Shown: positions 37,101-48,439 of the stretch, one piece after another
Layout of the letters: the number at the start of each line of letters is the position of its first letter
Position numbering within the stretch: position 1 is the first letter of the stretch
NCBI RefSeq assembly: GCF_018320785.1
Contig: NC_054886.1
Span: forward strand, 29,213,732 to 29,277,731
Length of the DNA: 64,000 nucleotides
Reading direction: 5' to 3'
From: Cheilinus undulatus
Taxonomy: Eukaryota; Chordata; Actinopteri; Labriformes; Labridae
Made by a program: the position numbers and the translations under genes
Notes under the pieces: generated by a model
Databases searched by the model: none
Told to the model about the DNA's origin: nothing
The model's input: the letters and a program-made list of their open reading frames with translations, nothing else

Positions 37101-37639
37101 AACAGATGGCATTCCATAGCAGCATCTCTGGCTTATAATAACCTGATATGGAAATCAGTGCTTTCTTATAGGGTCAGTTTGACCTCAATGGCGGTTTTAG
37201 GTATAAAGTCCAAACCCGTATTTATGTGAACATTATTCAACAACACCACCCGCCACACAACGCTCTTCGAGGTTTAGCTAAAGACGGTCATGCTGTAATG
37301 GTTTATTAACACAAAGTTGGGCACAGTCTTCAAACAGCCCTGGATAAACTCGCCCTAAAGGTGAGTCAGGTGTTAAAGCAGTATCACAGCAGTTAATTTG
37401 GCTTAGCTGAAAAGATAAATATAGGCCTGTAGATGTGTAAATGAGCCACCCCACCTTCCCTCCCCTACTGTGTGTTTACAACCCCCTCCTGCTTCTCCAC
37501 TCTTCCCTCGTCTTCTTAATTATCCTGACAGACAAACACAATTAAATGTCTGCTCAGCACAGTTAAAGGAAGTACCATCAGCATCCTGCACCTCTGCCAT
37601 GTACATCATTTCTGTGGCTCTCTGATGTGGTTTTATGTC

Positions 37640-37745
37640 CCTACATGCTGTGTGCAGTGAAGCTGGTGGCAGTTAGAATGAATGGCATATGAGCCATAAG
37701 CTAAGAGGCTATAGCGGTGCCTCTTTAACAGCTTTTCTCCTTCAT
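37640..37745. repeat. Half copy of the GAGGGAGAAAAGC MITE, inverted
   Basis: ccataagctaagaggcta and ctctttaacagcttttctcc are the reverse complement of the arm seen at 7711 and 17474. The partner arm is missing. Confidence 0.45.
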
Positions 37746-38174
37746 GTCTTCTTGCATACCAGTGTGTTGTTTTGTACTGTACAGTCATTGTACTAAGATA
37801 TATGGAGACCCCAGATTAGGGGCCTGATACTGTGTTAACTGATGCTAAGGGGCAACCCATTTCAAAAAAGTTGGAACAGGGCCTTGTTTATCATTGTGTA
37901 GCACCCCCTCTTCTTTTGACAACAGTCTGTAAACGTCTGGGAAGTGAGGAGGCCAGTTGCTCAAGTTTTGGGAGAAAATTGTTGTCCCATTCTTGTCGGA
38001 TGTAGGATTCGAGCTGCTCAGCTGTCTTCTTTGGAGGATTTTTGTGTTAATGTTTTATATTGGTGAAAGCTCTTGACAATGGGCAAACCAGTTCAGCACC
38101 TGCACTCTTCTTTTTTCTTTGCATGATATAGCTTAAGCTTGGATTTGTGGATGGCAGGTTTTTTAAAGACATCT

Positions 38175-38300
38175 GTTTGGCTTTTTATACCTTTATTCAA
38201 AGAGAAGGACAGTGGAGAGTTGGACTGGACGGACTTGAACCCGGGGCCGCCCGCTCACACAGGGCGCAACCTGACCACGAGGCCCTTGGCGCCCCATGAG
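38175..38300 (-). mobile_element. tRNA-derived SINE fragment
   Basis: On the minus strand the segment contains GGGTTCAAGTCC, a good RNA polymerase III B-box, preceded by a GTGGTCAGGTTGCGCCC-like A-box zone. It ends in a TCTTTGAATAAAGGTATAAAAAG tail. This matches the layout of fish tRNA-like SINEs rather than a working tRNA. Confidence 0.5.
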
Positions 38301-38372
38301 GACTCTTTTGTCATGCGTGTGCTGCCTGAGGGCCCAGCATTGGCCTTGTCCCTTGTGCACAGAGATTTAGAT

Positions 38373-39524
38373 GTACTTTAGATTCTCAACCTTGGGTCGG
38401 GACTCCCATAGGGGTCGCGAGACACTGAGAGGGGGTTTCCAGTTGCTCTAAAAATAACTAAGATTATTTTCTAAATTACACTGTTCACACCAATTTGGTC
38501 ATTTTTTAACCCCTTTTGATCATTTTTCCTCACCAATTTAAATACATTTTTACTATTTAACACCTATTTTTGTCAGTTTTGAAGTCTTTCCACCACTTTA
38601 TATCTGCCTGATTTTGCCACTTTTAAACCAATTCTTGTTGCTACTATTAACCCCTCTTTTTACATCCAGTTTCTCCCATTTATACCCCATTTATTCACCA
38701 TTTGATGTGCCCATTTTTGATAGTTTAACCAATTCCTGCCAATATCTGCCTATTTTTTCTTTCTCAGTTAACTCTTTTTTTGGTAGTTTATATGAATGTT
38801 TATCCCATTTCACCAAATTTCCACCTATTTTTGCCAATTTAAAACCATTTCAGCCACATTTTAACTCCTTTTATCCACTATTTATGCCCCTTTTTTCCAC
38901 ACTAACAAATTTTTTTTAACTTTTTGCCATTTTTATCCAATTTTTGCCACCTCTAACCCATTTCTGCTACTCTTTAAATCCAACTGCACCACATTTCCAC
39001 AATCTTCTACCATTATTAACCAATTTTAGCAATTTTTAACCCATTTAATCCTTTTTTACCCCATTTTAATTCTTTTTAACAAAAGGTATTTACATATTTA
39101 AGAAGGCATTTTACTATACAAATGATTAAAAAAAGATTTGTTTCTTTGAGAAGAGTGGTTTTTCGGGTTAAATATGAAATATGGCAGTCACAGCTTAACT
39201 TTACAATGGACCGTGGTTTTTGTTGACCTCCATGGGCCCCCAGTTTGACTGGGCACCAGAACTCTCTCCCACTTATCCCCTTTCATGGACGGCCTTGTCT
39301 CTTGTCTGCACATGACTATTCTTAATTGTGCATGGCTGTTAAACCACCTTCAGGTACAGGGGGGTCCCTGGTCTCTGGCACCTTTATTTTGCCATTTAAT
39401 TGCACTGAATAGAACTGCGCACAATTTCATTGTAGCTACTTGTGTACAATGACAATAAAGATTCTGATTCTGATTCTGATTCTGATTTTGGGGGTCGTGG
39501 GCTGAAAAGCATTGAGAACCCCTG
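38373..39524 (+). mobile_element. hAT-like element with minisatellite interior (family A, nested)
   Basis: The left edge ends in TTCTCAACCTTGGGTCGGGACTCC and the right edge in AGCATTGAGAACCCCTG. Both sub-terminal blocks (gtcgcgagacactgagaggg; ggtccctggtctctggcacc) match the copy at 26084-27602. The interior is TTTTGCCACTTTTAACCCA arrays. The left end is slightly damaged, so the exact boundary and target duplication (atttagat/ctgtagat) are weak. A LINE tail with (TTCTGA)n lies at 39430-39490. Confidence 0.7.
39430..39490 (+). mobile_element. LINE 3' tail with (GATTCT)n
   Basis: cttgtgtacaatgacaataaagattctgattctgattctg is the terminal sequence of a common fish LINE ending in hexamer repeats. 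It interrupts the right sub-terminal block of the surrounding hAT-like element, so it inserted after that element did. Confidence 0.5.
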
Positions 39525-40140
39525 CTGTAGATGGTAGGATATTTACATAGAGGAGCATTTTTCTGACATTGCTCCACAACTTTCAGACACATTTTGTTGC
39601 AGATTAGTGAACCTCTGCCTCTCTTAAATGCTCCTTTTATACCCAGTCATGTTACTGACTTGTTGCCAATTAACCTAAGTAGTTTCAAAAAGCTCCCACA
39701 GCTTTTATCCAGTAGTACCACTTACTTTTCCAGCCTTTTGTTGCCCTGTCCCTACCTTTTTGAAACTCAAAATGATCTAATGTTTTTCATTAAGTAGTAA
39801 AATGTCTCAGATTCAGCATCTGATGTGTTTTTATGTTCTAGTGTGAATGAAATATGGGTTTAGGAGATTTGCAAAATCATTGCATTCTGTTCTTTATATT
39901 TCACACTGTGTCCCAGCTTTTCTGGGATTTGGGTTGAATTAGTATTTATATTTTCTGTTAAATGAGAAGTTATCAATGAGATCAGTTCACTGTTTCTGCT
40001 GCAGACAGCCAATAAAGATTTTCCTGAGGGAGACTCCAAGGTAAAACGTTATGAGCTCTAGAGGGCGCTGTGCCCCATTTTATCCACACAAAGGCCCCAC
40101 AGAGCAGCGGGCCAAGGTACACTAAGAAGACATCTTAAGG

Positions 40141-40480
40141 CAGTGTTTCCCAGCCATTTTTCCTTGGAGCCCCCCCTGCACGCTCCTCAGAAAAGCGGAG
40201 CCCCGCTAGGACCCAAGAGAGAAGAAAAAGTGACACATTGCTGCCAAAAATCAACATAGATTTTAATTGTTCCACTGATAAAATCCTAAAAAAGGTCCAT
40301 GCATACTTTTCTTAACAAAAGACCTCTGTATGAACTACTTTATAGCTGCTTTATCATGGTTTTAGTCAATATTTGCAAACCTATTTTTGGCAGCTTCAGA
40401 GCAGACATAGCCTCGCGCCCCCCCCTAAGATCTCTGGTGCCCCCCCCAGGGGGTCCCGAACCCCAGGTTGGGAACCAAGG
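40141..40480. mobile_element. hAT-type MITE with CAGTGTTTCCCAGCC end
   Basis: The left end CAGTGTTTCCCAGCC is mirrored imperfectly by GGTTGGGAACCAAGG. GC-rich cccccc blocks occur inside both ends (about 40170 and 40420-40450). No clear target duplication. No coding capacity. Confidence 0.5.
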
Positions 40481-40529
40481 CATGACTATTAGTATCCCTA
40501 CCAAATATCCTTTTTCAAACATGTTAGAG

Positions 40530-41415
40530 CAGTGGTACTCAACCTGAGGCTCCAAAGTCACACGTGGCTCTTTTGTGATTATTTGTGGCTCTTTTAGGTC
40601 TAAATTTGATTTATTTGTTAATTTCAAATATTATTCCCAAAGAAACCCTTGAAAAAGGGAAACTTTGTTGCCCATTTTTACAATTTCTTGCCACTTTTCA
40701 CCCATTTAAGCTACCTTTTGTTATAAAATACCACTTTTTTTCCTACTTTTTGCTCATTTTTGCCATTAAATATCAATTGTTTTCTTCCCCCCCGTTTTTG
40801 CCTCATGTTTTTGCCATTTTTTTTAATTCACCATTTTTTGCCACTTTTCACCCATTTAAGCTCCCTTTTGTCATTAAATATCACTTTTTTTCTACTTTTT
40901 GCCCGTTTTTGCAACTTCTTTTGCCACTTTTCCCCCATTTGTTCCCACTTATTTCCAATTTAAGCTCCTTTTTGCCATTGAATATCAATTGTTTTCTTTC
41001 CCCCCAATTTTTGCCCCATTTTCTCCCCATTTTTTCCTTTTTCACCATTTGTTGCCACATTTCACTCATTTAAGCTACCTTTTGTTATTGAATACCACTT
41101 ATTTTTTCTACTTTTTGCTCATTTTTTCCACTTTTCACCCATTTATTACCACTTTTTTCCCAATCTAAATTAATTTTTGCCACTTTTCACCCATTTAAGC
41201 TGTCTTTTGCCATTAAATACCATTTATTTTCTACTTTTTTGCCCATTTTGTCCAATTTTTTGCCACTTCTATCCCATTTTTGCCTTCTTTAACATATTTT
41301 TATTGCTACTTCAAGCCGTTTTTGCCACTCTTCACCACTTCGATTGTGGCTCTTGCAGAGGTATTTTTTTTTTTAACAATTTGGCTCTCTGGTTGAGCAG
41401 GGTTGAGTAACACTG
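40530..41415 (+). mobile_element. hAT-like element with minisatellite interior (family B)
   Basis: CAGTGGTACTCAACC and GGTTGAGTAACACTG are inverted ends. Flanks tgttagag and gattagag share six of eight bases. Sub-terminal gtggctctttt and attgtggctcttgcagagg match the copy at 30125-31050. The interior is a TTTTTGCCACTTTTCACCCATTTAAG array. No transposase. Confidence 0.8.
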
Positions 41416-41654
41416 GATTAGAGTATCTTTAGTTGTCATATAGTTGCAGTAGACTCCTACAGAGTTACAGATTCCCACGGCACATCTAGACCTGCCTATA
41501 AGCACACCATGGAGCCATAAGACTCCACAGACTCTTGATCTCATATGGACTCATTTAGACCTCAAAGCCTCAGCAGCGTTCATCAGATCCTCTGGGTAAA
41601 CAGGTATGAATTCTAAGTAACAGAGAAGAGGTGTGTGAAGAGGATGAATGAGTG

Positions 41655-41840
41655 GTATGTTGTTTGGGCTGTCATAGTTGTTTGAGCAGATGAGCCAGTC
41701 TCCTACTTATCTTTTATTCTCTTTCAGCTTCTAACTGTAAGTGATACCATCATCCTCTCTGTCACGTTGCCTTTAATCCTTTGGAGTCCTTGTATTTTTT
41801 ATACTGATTATGAAACAAATTGAATCTTTAGCATTTGGCC
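41655..41840. repeat. Direct repeat, copy 1 (partner 43860-44060)
   Basis: Shared phrases in the same order with the partner include ggtatgt, gggctgt, gtttgagcagatgag, tttaatc, cctttaa.cc-ttt and attatgaaacaaatt. The two copies are clearly homologous but diverged, about 2.2 kb apart on the same strand. They bracket the start of the pentamer satellite. Confidence 0.6.
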
Positions 41841-42207
41841 AAAAGTGTCAAAAATGCTAACTCTGACCATTCAGTGGTAAATGATATGAAAAATACAGAG
41901 ATTTTTTTTATTCCCCGAAAAGTGATGATTTTGGAGATAGGAGGTTTTGGCCTGACAGCAGCATTATGTATGTAAAAATGGGAAAATTCTTCAAAATAAA
42001 CAATAAAATACAATATGGTATGAAATGATGAGGAGAAACACCAGACAATGATGATAGATACCATCGGTTGCCATGGAGAACTGACCACCAGTACAAGCCA
42101 ATCCCATTCAAACACACCATACCCATTTAAACACCATTGACTGACTCTACCTAGTGAGCCGCAGTCAGCCCAAATGCCATACAACATGATACAATGCAGT
42201 AGGTTAC

Positions 42208-42965
42208 TACGGTGGCCCTGAAGGTCAACTGTAAAATAATTCACCTGATGTGAAATATTATAGCACATGCAAAATAATTGACCTGCTGCAAATAAAAATA
42301 AATAAAAAATCTGTTGTGGAATAATTTACCTCCAGCTTATTTTGCAGTGGCTGATTTTTTTAGAGGGTTAATTATTCCACTGCAGCTTTATTTTTATTTT
42401 CAGCAGTTGTAATATTTTGCAGAGGGTGACTTAATTCACAGCAACTTAATTTTTATTTTTAGCAGCTGTGCCAGAGGGTGAATTATTCCACAGCAGACTT
42501 TTTTTTTTTTTGGCACCATCTGTACCACTTGGCAGAAACTGACTTATTTTGCAGCAGCTGTAATAATTAGTAAAATGTGAATAATTCCATTGCAGTAGCT
42601 TTATTTAATATGTAGCAGCATTATTTATTTTGCAGCAGCTGTAATATTTAGCAAAAGGTGAATTATTCCACTTCAGCAGCTTTATTTATTTTGCAGCAGC
42701 TTTATTCTATTTGCAGCTGTAACATTGTGCAGAAGTTAACTTATTTTGCAGCAGCTTATTCAATATGCAGCAGTTGCAATATTCAGCAAAAGGTGAATTA
42801 TTCCACCTCAGCAGCTTTATTTATTTTGCAGCAGCTGTAGAACTTTGCAGGAGTTAACTTATTTTGCAGCGGCTTCATTTTATTTGCAGCTATAATATTT
42901 TGCAGCAGGGGAATTATTTTGCAGAGGGTCAGTTATTTTGTTGATGATCGTTCAGGGCCACCGTA
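42208..42965. mobile_element. Foldback-like element, 758 bp, TACGGTGGCCCTGAA ends
   Basis: The first and last 15 bases are a perfect inverted repeat, TACGGTGGCCCTGAA. The short left arm carries gcaaaataattgacctgctgcaaataaa. The long right arm carries many copies of the complement, ttattttgcagcagctttattt and gtgaattattccac. The arms are therefore tandem sub-repeats in opposite orientation, as at 33672-35816. GTTA occurs just outside each end. It is inserted in the pentamer-satellite domain. Confidence 0.75.
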
Positions 42966-43859
42966 TGTTACAGTACACTACAGAAATAAACAATATGAAT
43001 AAAACGATACTGTAGGATACGTTACGATATCATACCACCCATAACAAAACCATATGATGTGATACTATACAAAATGGTCCAGTGGGATCCTCCATGATAT
43101 GAAACAATAAACTATAACATGAGAAAACATTTAATATAAAAAAAACCCTGTATAATAATTAATGGTATGATTTAATAATTATCTGTAATGATATATAACA
43201 CGATTACAAATCTTTAATAATAAACAGTACAGTGTGATGTGATAATGGAACACCTGAGTTGCCATACAATGATAAAAAAGCCATCATGCATACTACATGC
43301 TTTTATTTTGAAATATTGTGTGATGTATGATAAGAAGGGTGATGACAATACTGTTTACCTTTACATACCATATGATGATACCTTAGCACAGGCTGTGAAA
43401 CCATATACTGACATGACAGGATGTGTTTCATTCAATACAACATGAACCATAACATGACAAAATAGGAGCAAATGCTCCAGACTGATATGTGAAGCAGTTC
43501 AGTGTAATGATCCGGCACATTCAAGTCAATTTAACAGGATATAAAACCGTTTGAAATGAAAAATATATATATATAGATAAGGAAATGGTACACAGCTCTA
43601 TCGTATGATATGATAGAATATGTTGCGTTACGTTTCAGTATCTAGCAAATGTGTGAAATACAATGCACCATGATGCCATGTGATCTGATCCCGTAGATAC
43701 GGAACAATACAAAAAGAAAGGGTAAGCTATGATAGAGGCTGATGTGGTTTCTCTAGACAAGTGAAGAACATTTCAGAGGCCGTTGGTGTTGTTGTTACAT
43801 CACTGATGTTTTTGCTGATGTGTGCTGACTGAAGTGGCTAGCTAAATTCTGAATATGAG

Positions 43860-44060
43860 CGGTATGTCGCCGGGGCTGTTGGAGTAGTTTGAGCAGATGA
43901 GCTTTCCTCCTCCCTTCTCTTTCTTTTCAAAGCCTTTTTAATCATCATTGACGCTGTTTTTCTCCATCATGTTGGCTTTAACCCTTTCATCCTTTGATTT
44001 GTATTTGAAGCTCCTCTGAGAAGTTTTTTATTATGAAACAAATTTTTAATAATACTTGAT
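43860..44060. repeat. Direct repeat, copy 2 (partner 41655-41840)
   Basis: This is the second copy of the segment described at 41655-41840, again followed by degenerate gatac-type satellite. It suggests that a unit containing unique sequence plus satellite was duplicated in tandem. Confidence 0.6.
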
Positions 44061-44459
44061 GATTCTATGTGACATATAATAATACAGGCAGAGAAATAAT
44101 GCAATCTGATGTGACACAATTCAGTGTGAAAAGATGTGATACAAGACCATACGAGATGACCTGATGAGTTACAAAACAAGGTGATGCAATCAGATATGAT
44201 ACGCCACCCTAACAATGTGATAGGAAAGAAATGATGCGATACAATATGATATGATATGTGACGACATGATACGATATGATAAAGGAAAAGCTAAAAACTG
44301 ATGCGATGTGATGGGATACGATGGGATGCAGTATGGTACTACAGGATATGATACAATGCAATATGATACGATGCAGTCCTGTGTGCTATGAAACAACGTG
44401 GTGCAACATGATCAAAATGATGTGATATGATGTGATATAATATGATTAGATTTGGTACC

Positions 44460-45200
44460 ATGGGATAGGGCCCATCAGGTTTGTTAAAGCAGGGGAGAGC
44501 TCCAGTGGGACATCGGTGGGTGCTGGCATCCTGGCAACAGGTGCTGACTGGGAAATGAGAGAAACAACTTAAGTTTCCAGAGGAGATTGCCATCTCAACT
44601 CTCAGACCAGATGTAGTCCTTTGGTCCAGAGCCAGCAAACAAGTGGTGCTTCTGGAGCTGACTGAGCCATGGGAGGAGAGGATGGAGGAGGCTCACGAGA
44701 GGAAGTTTAGGAAGTACCAGGCTCTTATTCATGAATGCCAACAGGTGGGATGGCGGGCATGGAACTTCCCAGTGGCAGTAGGCTGTGGAGCGCCCTATCC
44801 AGACTCGGAATCAGAGGTTCCATCAAAAGAAATCTTGTGGCTAACATCACCAGGCAAGCGGAGGCAGCATCGAGGTGGCTGTGGCTGAAGCGTAACGAGC
44901 GCTGGATTAAACCACTTAGCAGAGGGGAGATGTGATAGGACAGAGTGGTGGTGGAGCCTGAGGGGCTGAGGGGGCCACCTCAGGACGCTGGGGTGAGCTG
45001 TCAAGCCCTCCAGAGGTGTTGTGAGCTTAATTTGGTGAAACACCTGTGATGGGGGGTGCCCACCTGATGACCTGTAGAAAGCACCAACGGCTCACACCAC
45101 AAAGCCTGGATTATTGGACCTGTAGACATGTGACTGCTTGCCATCACTCTAACGTACGTGGCAGAGTTTTTTCCCTGCCCTTGAGATGGTAGCGAGGAAC
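44460..45200 (+). pseudogene. Retrotransposon reverse-transcriptase C-terminal remnant
   Basis: Plus-strand frames give LRPDVVLWSRASKQVVLLEL, TEPWEERMEEAHERK and, after a +1 frameshift near 44790, GIRGSIKRNLVANITRQAEA then SRWLWLKRNERW. This is the conserved C-terminal region of pol-like proteins that are widespread in fish genomes. It is truncated and frameshifted, with no intact reverse transcriptase upstream. It is embedded in the satellite. Confidence 0.6.
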
Positions 45201-46367
45201 TCATTGTATTATAGACTGATTAGATTTGGTACCATAGGATATGAGATAATGCAATACAGCAATACAGTCCTTTAGGATACGATACCATAGGATTCAATGC
45301 AGTGTGGTAACATATGGTATCATACAGTATGATAAAACACAATAAAAGGAAAGGCCAAGAAGTTATTCATTATGATTTCATGTGATGTCATATGACACAA
45401 CAACATGTGATATGAAGCAACACCATATGATGTAACATGATACAACATGATGGGATGTGATGTGATACTATACATACTTATGATACAATATGATACACTA
45501 CAGTGGGATGTGATACGATATGACAAGAAAGAGTACAACAGGAAATTGTGCAATACAGTGTGGCATATCACAATTACATTACAGTATAGTGCAATACAGA
45601 TAAATGCCAAACGACAAGAAATTATAGGATACAGTGTAAAATGGTGTAAAAAGACACAATTAGAAAGGATAACAAAGAAATGATGCAATGCAGTGCAGTA
45701 CGATGTGGAACAGTACAACACAATAAAATACAATATGTTAGGATACAATACAATACGATATGACAGGACAGGATAGGATAAGATACGATAAGATATGATA
45801 GAATAAGTTACGGTACAGTATGGTACAGTACGTTAAGATACGATACAATACTATACGATAATAAATACGATGTAATATGACAAAATATGATATGATGGGA
45901 CAGGATAGGATCGGATAGGATCAATATGATAGGATAGGATCGATTTGATAGGATAGGATAGGATAGGATAGGATAGGATAGGATAGGATAGGATAGGATA
46001 AGAGCTATATGAGAAGGTACAATACAATGGGCCATGATAGGAAAGGATCGATGCAATACATTATGATAGGATAGAATAGGAGCGATAGGATAGGATCAGT
46101 ACGATACGGTAAGATATGATATGAGCCATATGATATGATAGGAGCAATAAGATACAACATGATACGATACAATTCAATATGATATGATACAATACAATAC
46201 CACAATGCGATACGATATGATAAGGTATGATAGGATAGAATAGGATAGGAATGATACACTACAATACGATGAGCTACGATAATATATGATGCGATATGAT
46301 ATGATACAGTATGATAGGATAGGAGCAAAACCATACAATATAATATGATACAATACGATATAAGGCA

Positions 46368-46440
46368 AGGCAAGTTTATTTATATAGCACCTTTCAGACA
46401 GAAGGCAATTCAAAGTGCTTTACAGGTGCACAAGGGCTAA
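46368..46440. mobile_element. Teleost 'GGCAAGGCAAGTTTATTTATATAG' repeat fragment
   Basis: aaggcaaggcaagtttatttatatagcacctttcagac and caattcaaagtgctttacag form a very common short fish interspersed repeat, likely a retroelement 3' end. It is inserted between two satellite sub-arrays. Confidence 0.55.
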
Positions 46441-46519
46441 CACAAACACATATGTACATATGAGCATGAAATAATGACTAAAATGGTGTTTAAAGTGATG
46501 ATAAAATAATTACATTTAA

Positions 46520-47690
46520 TTAGGATATGATATGATATGATATGATATGATATGATATGATTTATGTTATTAAATGATAAATGATATGATATGATAAAAG
46601 ATATGATATATGATATGATAGGATTTATGATATGATATGTTAAATGATATGATATGATATGATTATGATATGATATGATAAATGATATGATATGATATTA
46701 CATGATATGATATATGATATGATATTATATATGATATGAAATGATATGATATGATAGATGATATGATATATCATTAGATATGATATGATATGACATGATA
46801 TGATAAATGATATGATAGATGATATGATATGAAATGATATGATATGATATGATATGATATGATATGAAATGATATGATATGATATGATATGATATGATAT
46901 GATATGAAATGATATGATATAATATGACATGACATGACATGATATGATATGATATAATAAATGATATGTCATATGATATGATATGATATGATATGACATG
47001 ATATGATATGATATGATATGATATGATATGTCATATGATATGATATGATTTATGATATGATATGATGTGATATATGATATGATATGATATGACATGATAT
47101 GTCATATGATATGATATTATTTATGATATGATATGATATGATAAATGATATGATATGATATTACATGATATGATATATGATATGATATTATATATGATAT
47201 GAAATGATATGATATGATAGATGATATGATATATCATTAGATATGATATGATATGACATGATATGATAAATGATATGAAATGATATGATATGATATGATA
47301 TGAAATGATATGATATGATATGATATGATATGATATGAAATGATATGATATAATATGACATGACATGACATGATATGATATGATATAATAAATGATATGT
47401 CATATGATATGATATGATATGATATGACATGATATGATATGATATGATATGATATGATATGATATGTCATATGATATGATATGATTTATGATATGATATG
47501 ATGTGATATATGATATGATATGATATGACATGATATGTCATATGATATGATATTATTTATGATATGATATGATATGATATGACATGATATGATATGATAT
47601 GATATGTCATATGATATGATATGATTTATGATATGATATGATGTGATATATGATATGATATGATATGATATGATACGATATGATATGATA
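46520..47690. repeat. GATAT pentamer satellite with higher-order duplication
   Basis: Nearly pure gatat pentamers with marker variants (tattacatg, gatatatcattag, gacatgacatgacat, gatttatgatat). The marker order from about 46681 is repeated from about 47144, and the block near 46921 recurs near 47352. That indicates a ~430-460-base higher-order unit duplicated in tandem. The tail block (tcatatgatatgatatgattta...) appears a third time near 47606. All open frames here are repeat translation. Confidence 0.85.
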
Positions 47691-47759
47691 TAATACAATG
47701 AGGTCAATCGGATAGGATAAGATACAACAATATATGACATGATATTATAGGATATATGA

Positions 47760-47985
47760 TATTAAGGGTTAGGATGCCATGTAAGTGTTGGGTTTTAAAT
47801 TTGTTACTTGTTTTATGTTACTCTGTGCCTAATGGGTCAATCATGCTGTTACATGTTTTTATGTATTCTTACGTGTTTTATGTGGCTTTTATGTTTCTTA
47901 TGCTCCCCATATTTTTGCACACTGAATCACCCTTACTGGGGACAAATAAAGTTCTTGGTTGATTGATTGATTGAAGGTGATAGGT
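47760..47985 (+). mobile_element. LINE 3' end with (TTGA)n tail
   Basis: The segment ends cttactggggacaaataaagttcttgg followed by ttgattgattgattga, the form of a LINE 3' UTR and tail. It sits at the right end of the satellite. No coding part remains. Confidence 0.55.
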
Positions 47986-48089
47986 TACAATACAATAGGA
48001 TACAATATAAAAAGATATGATTTGGTATGACAGGATATGATATGATCTGATGGGATGCGATGATACGATGATACAGTACGGTGGGATGA

Positions 48090-48430
48090 AGGAGGTGGTG
48101 TTATGGTATGGCCATGTATTTCTGGCAGTGGAGCAGAGTCCCTAGCATTTATTTGTGATTTGACTGCTGAAAGAATTATGAAAATTCATTCCAAATATTC
48201 TAGGGCTGTGCTCTGCTCACATTCAGCCAAAAGTTTCAGAACTGATAGGACGGCACGTGAAGTGCAGATCAGTTATGACAGACATACTACCAAAGTTACT
48301 GAAGAAATAGACTGTTCTTCAATGGCCAAGTCAATCAGCTGATCTCAGTCTAATTTAGAGGGAGTTTCAGTTTCTGAAGACAAAACTGAAAACAACTATG
48401 GACCTAACTGTACATTAAGACCAGACAGTG
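48090..48430 (+). pseudogene. Tc1-like transposase remnant
   Basis: The frame GGVMVWPCISGSGAESLAFI, followed by ICDLTAERIMK and, out of frame, SSMAKSIS(Q), then LISV...EFQFLKTKLK, follows the central-to-C-terminal part of fish Tc1 transposases (GGVMVWGCIS...QWPSQSPDLNPIEHxFxLLKxKL). The catalytic DLNPIE region is destroyed by stops. It is unrelated in subfamily to the copy at 57373-58190. Confidence 0.6.
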
Positions 48431-48439
48431 GGATTTACA

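Larger units (their letters stand above)
37853..39936. mobile_element. Decayed DNA transposon carrying nested insertions
   Basis: Ends are CAACCCATTTCAAAAAAGTTGG at the left and (inverted) CAACCCAAATCCCAGAAAAGCTGG at the right. Sub-terminal text at 37980-38130 and 39590-39800 matches a common fish Tc1/IS630-like element in the antisense direction. The middle is occupied by a SINE (38175-38300) and a family A hAT-like element (38373-39524), so the original transposase is lost. This is a layered insertion record. Confidence 0.5.
43000..46360. repeat. Degenerate GATAC/GGATA pentamer satellite
   Basis: The text is dominated by gatac, gatat, caata and ggata pentamers. A near-perfect (AGGAT)n tract runs at about 45948-46001. 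The array is interrupted by non-satellite segments (44460-45200). The open frames of type SYHIISYR on the minus strand are translations of pentamers and are not genes. Similar degenerate text also occurs at 41880-42200. Confidence 0.8.

Noticed and set aside
38175..38300. Possible tRNA gene because of a good B-box
   Set aside because: No cloverleaf can be formed, the A-box is poor and a SINE-type tail follows; treated as a SINE.
40585..41168. 162-codon plus-strand open frame rich in Phe, Pro, His and Leu
   Set aside because: It is a translation of the TTTTGCCACTTTTCACC array inside the family B hAT-like element; the same composition appears in every such array.
44643..44935. Two overlapping open frames that might be a novel gene
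   Set aside because: They are one retroelement protein segment split by a frameshift and embedded in satellite DNA.
46005..47740. Long minus-strand open frames (up to ~150 codons) reading SYHIISYHII
   Set aside because: They are direct translations of the GATAT/GATAC pentamer satellite, present in several frames, with no conserved composition or start context.
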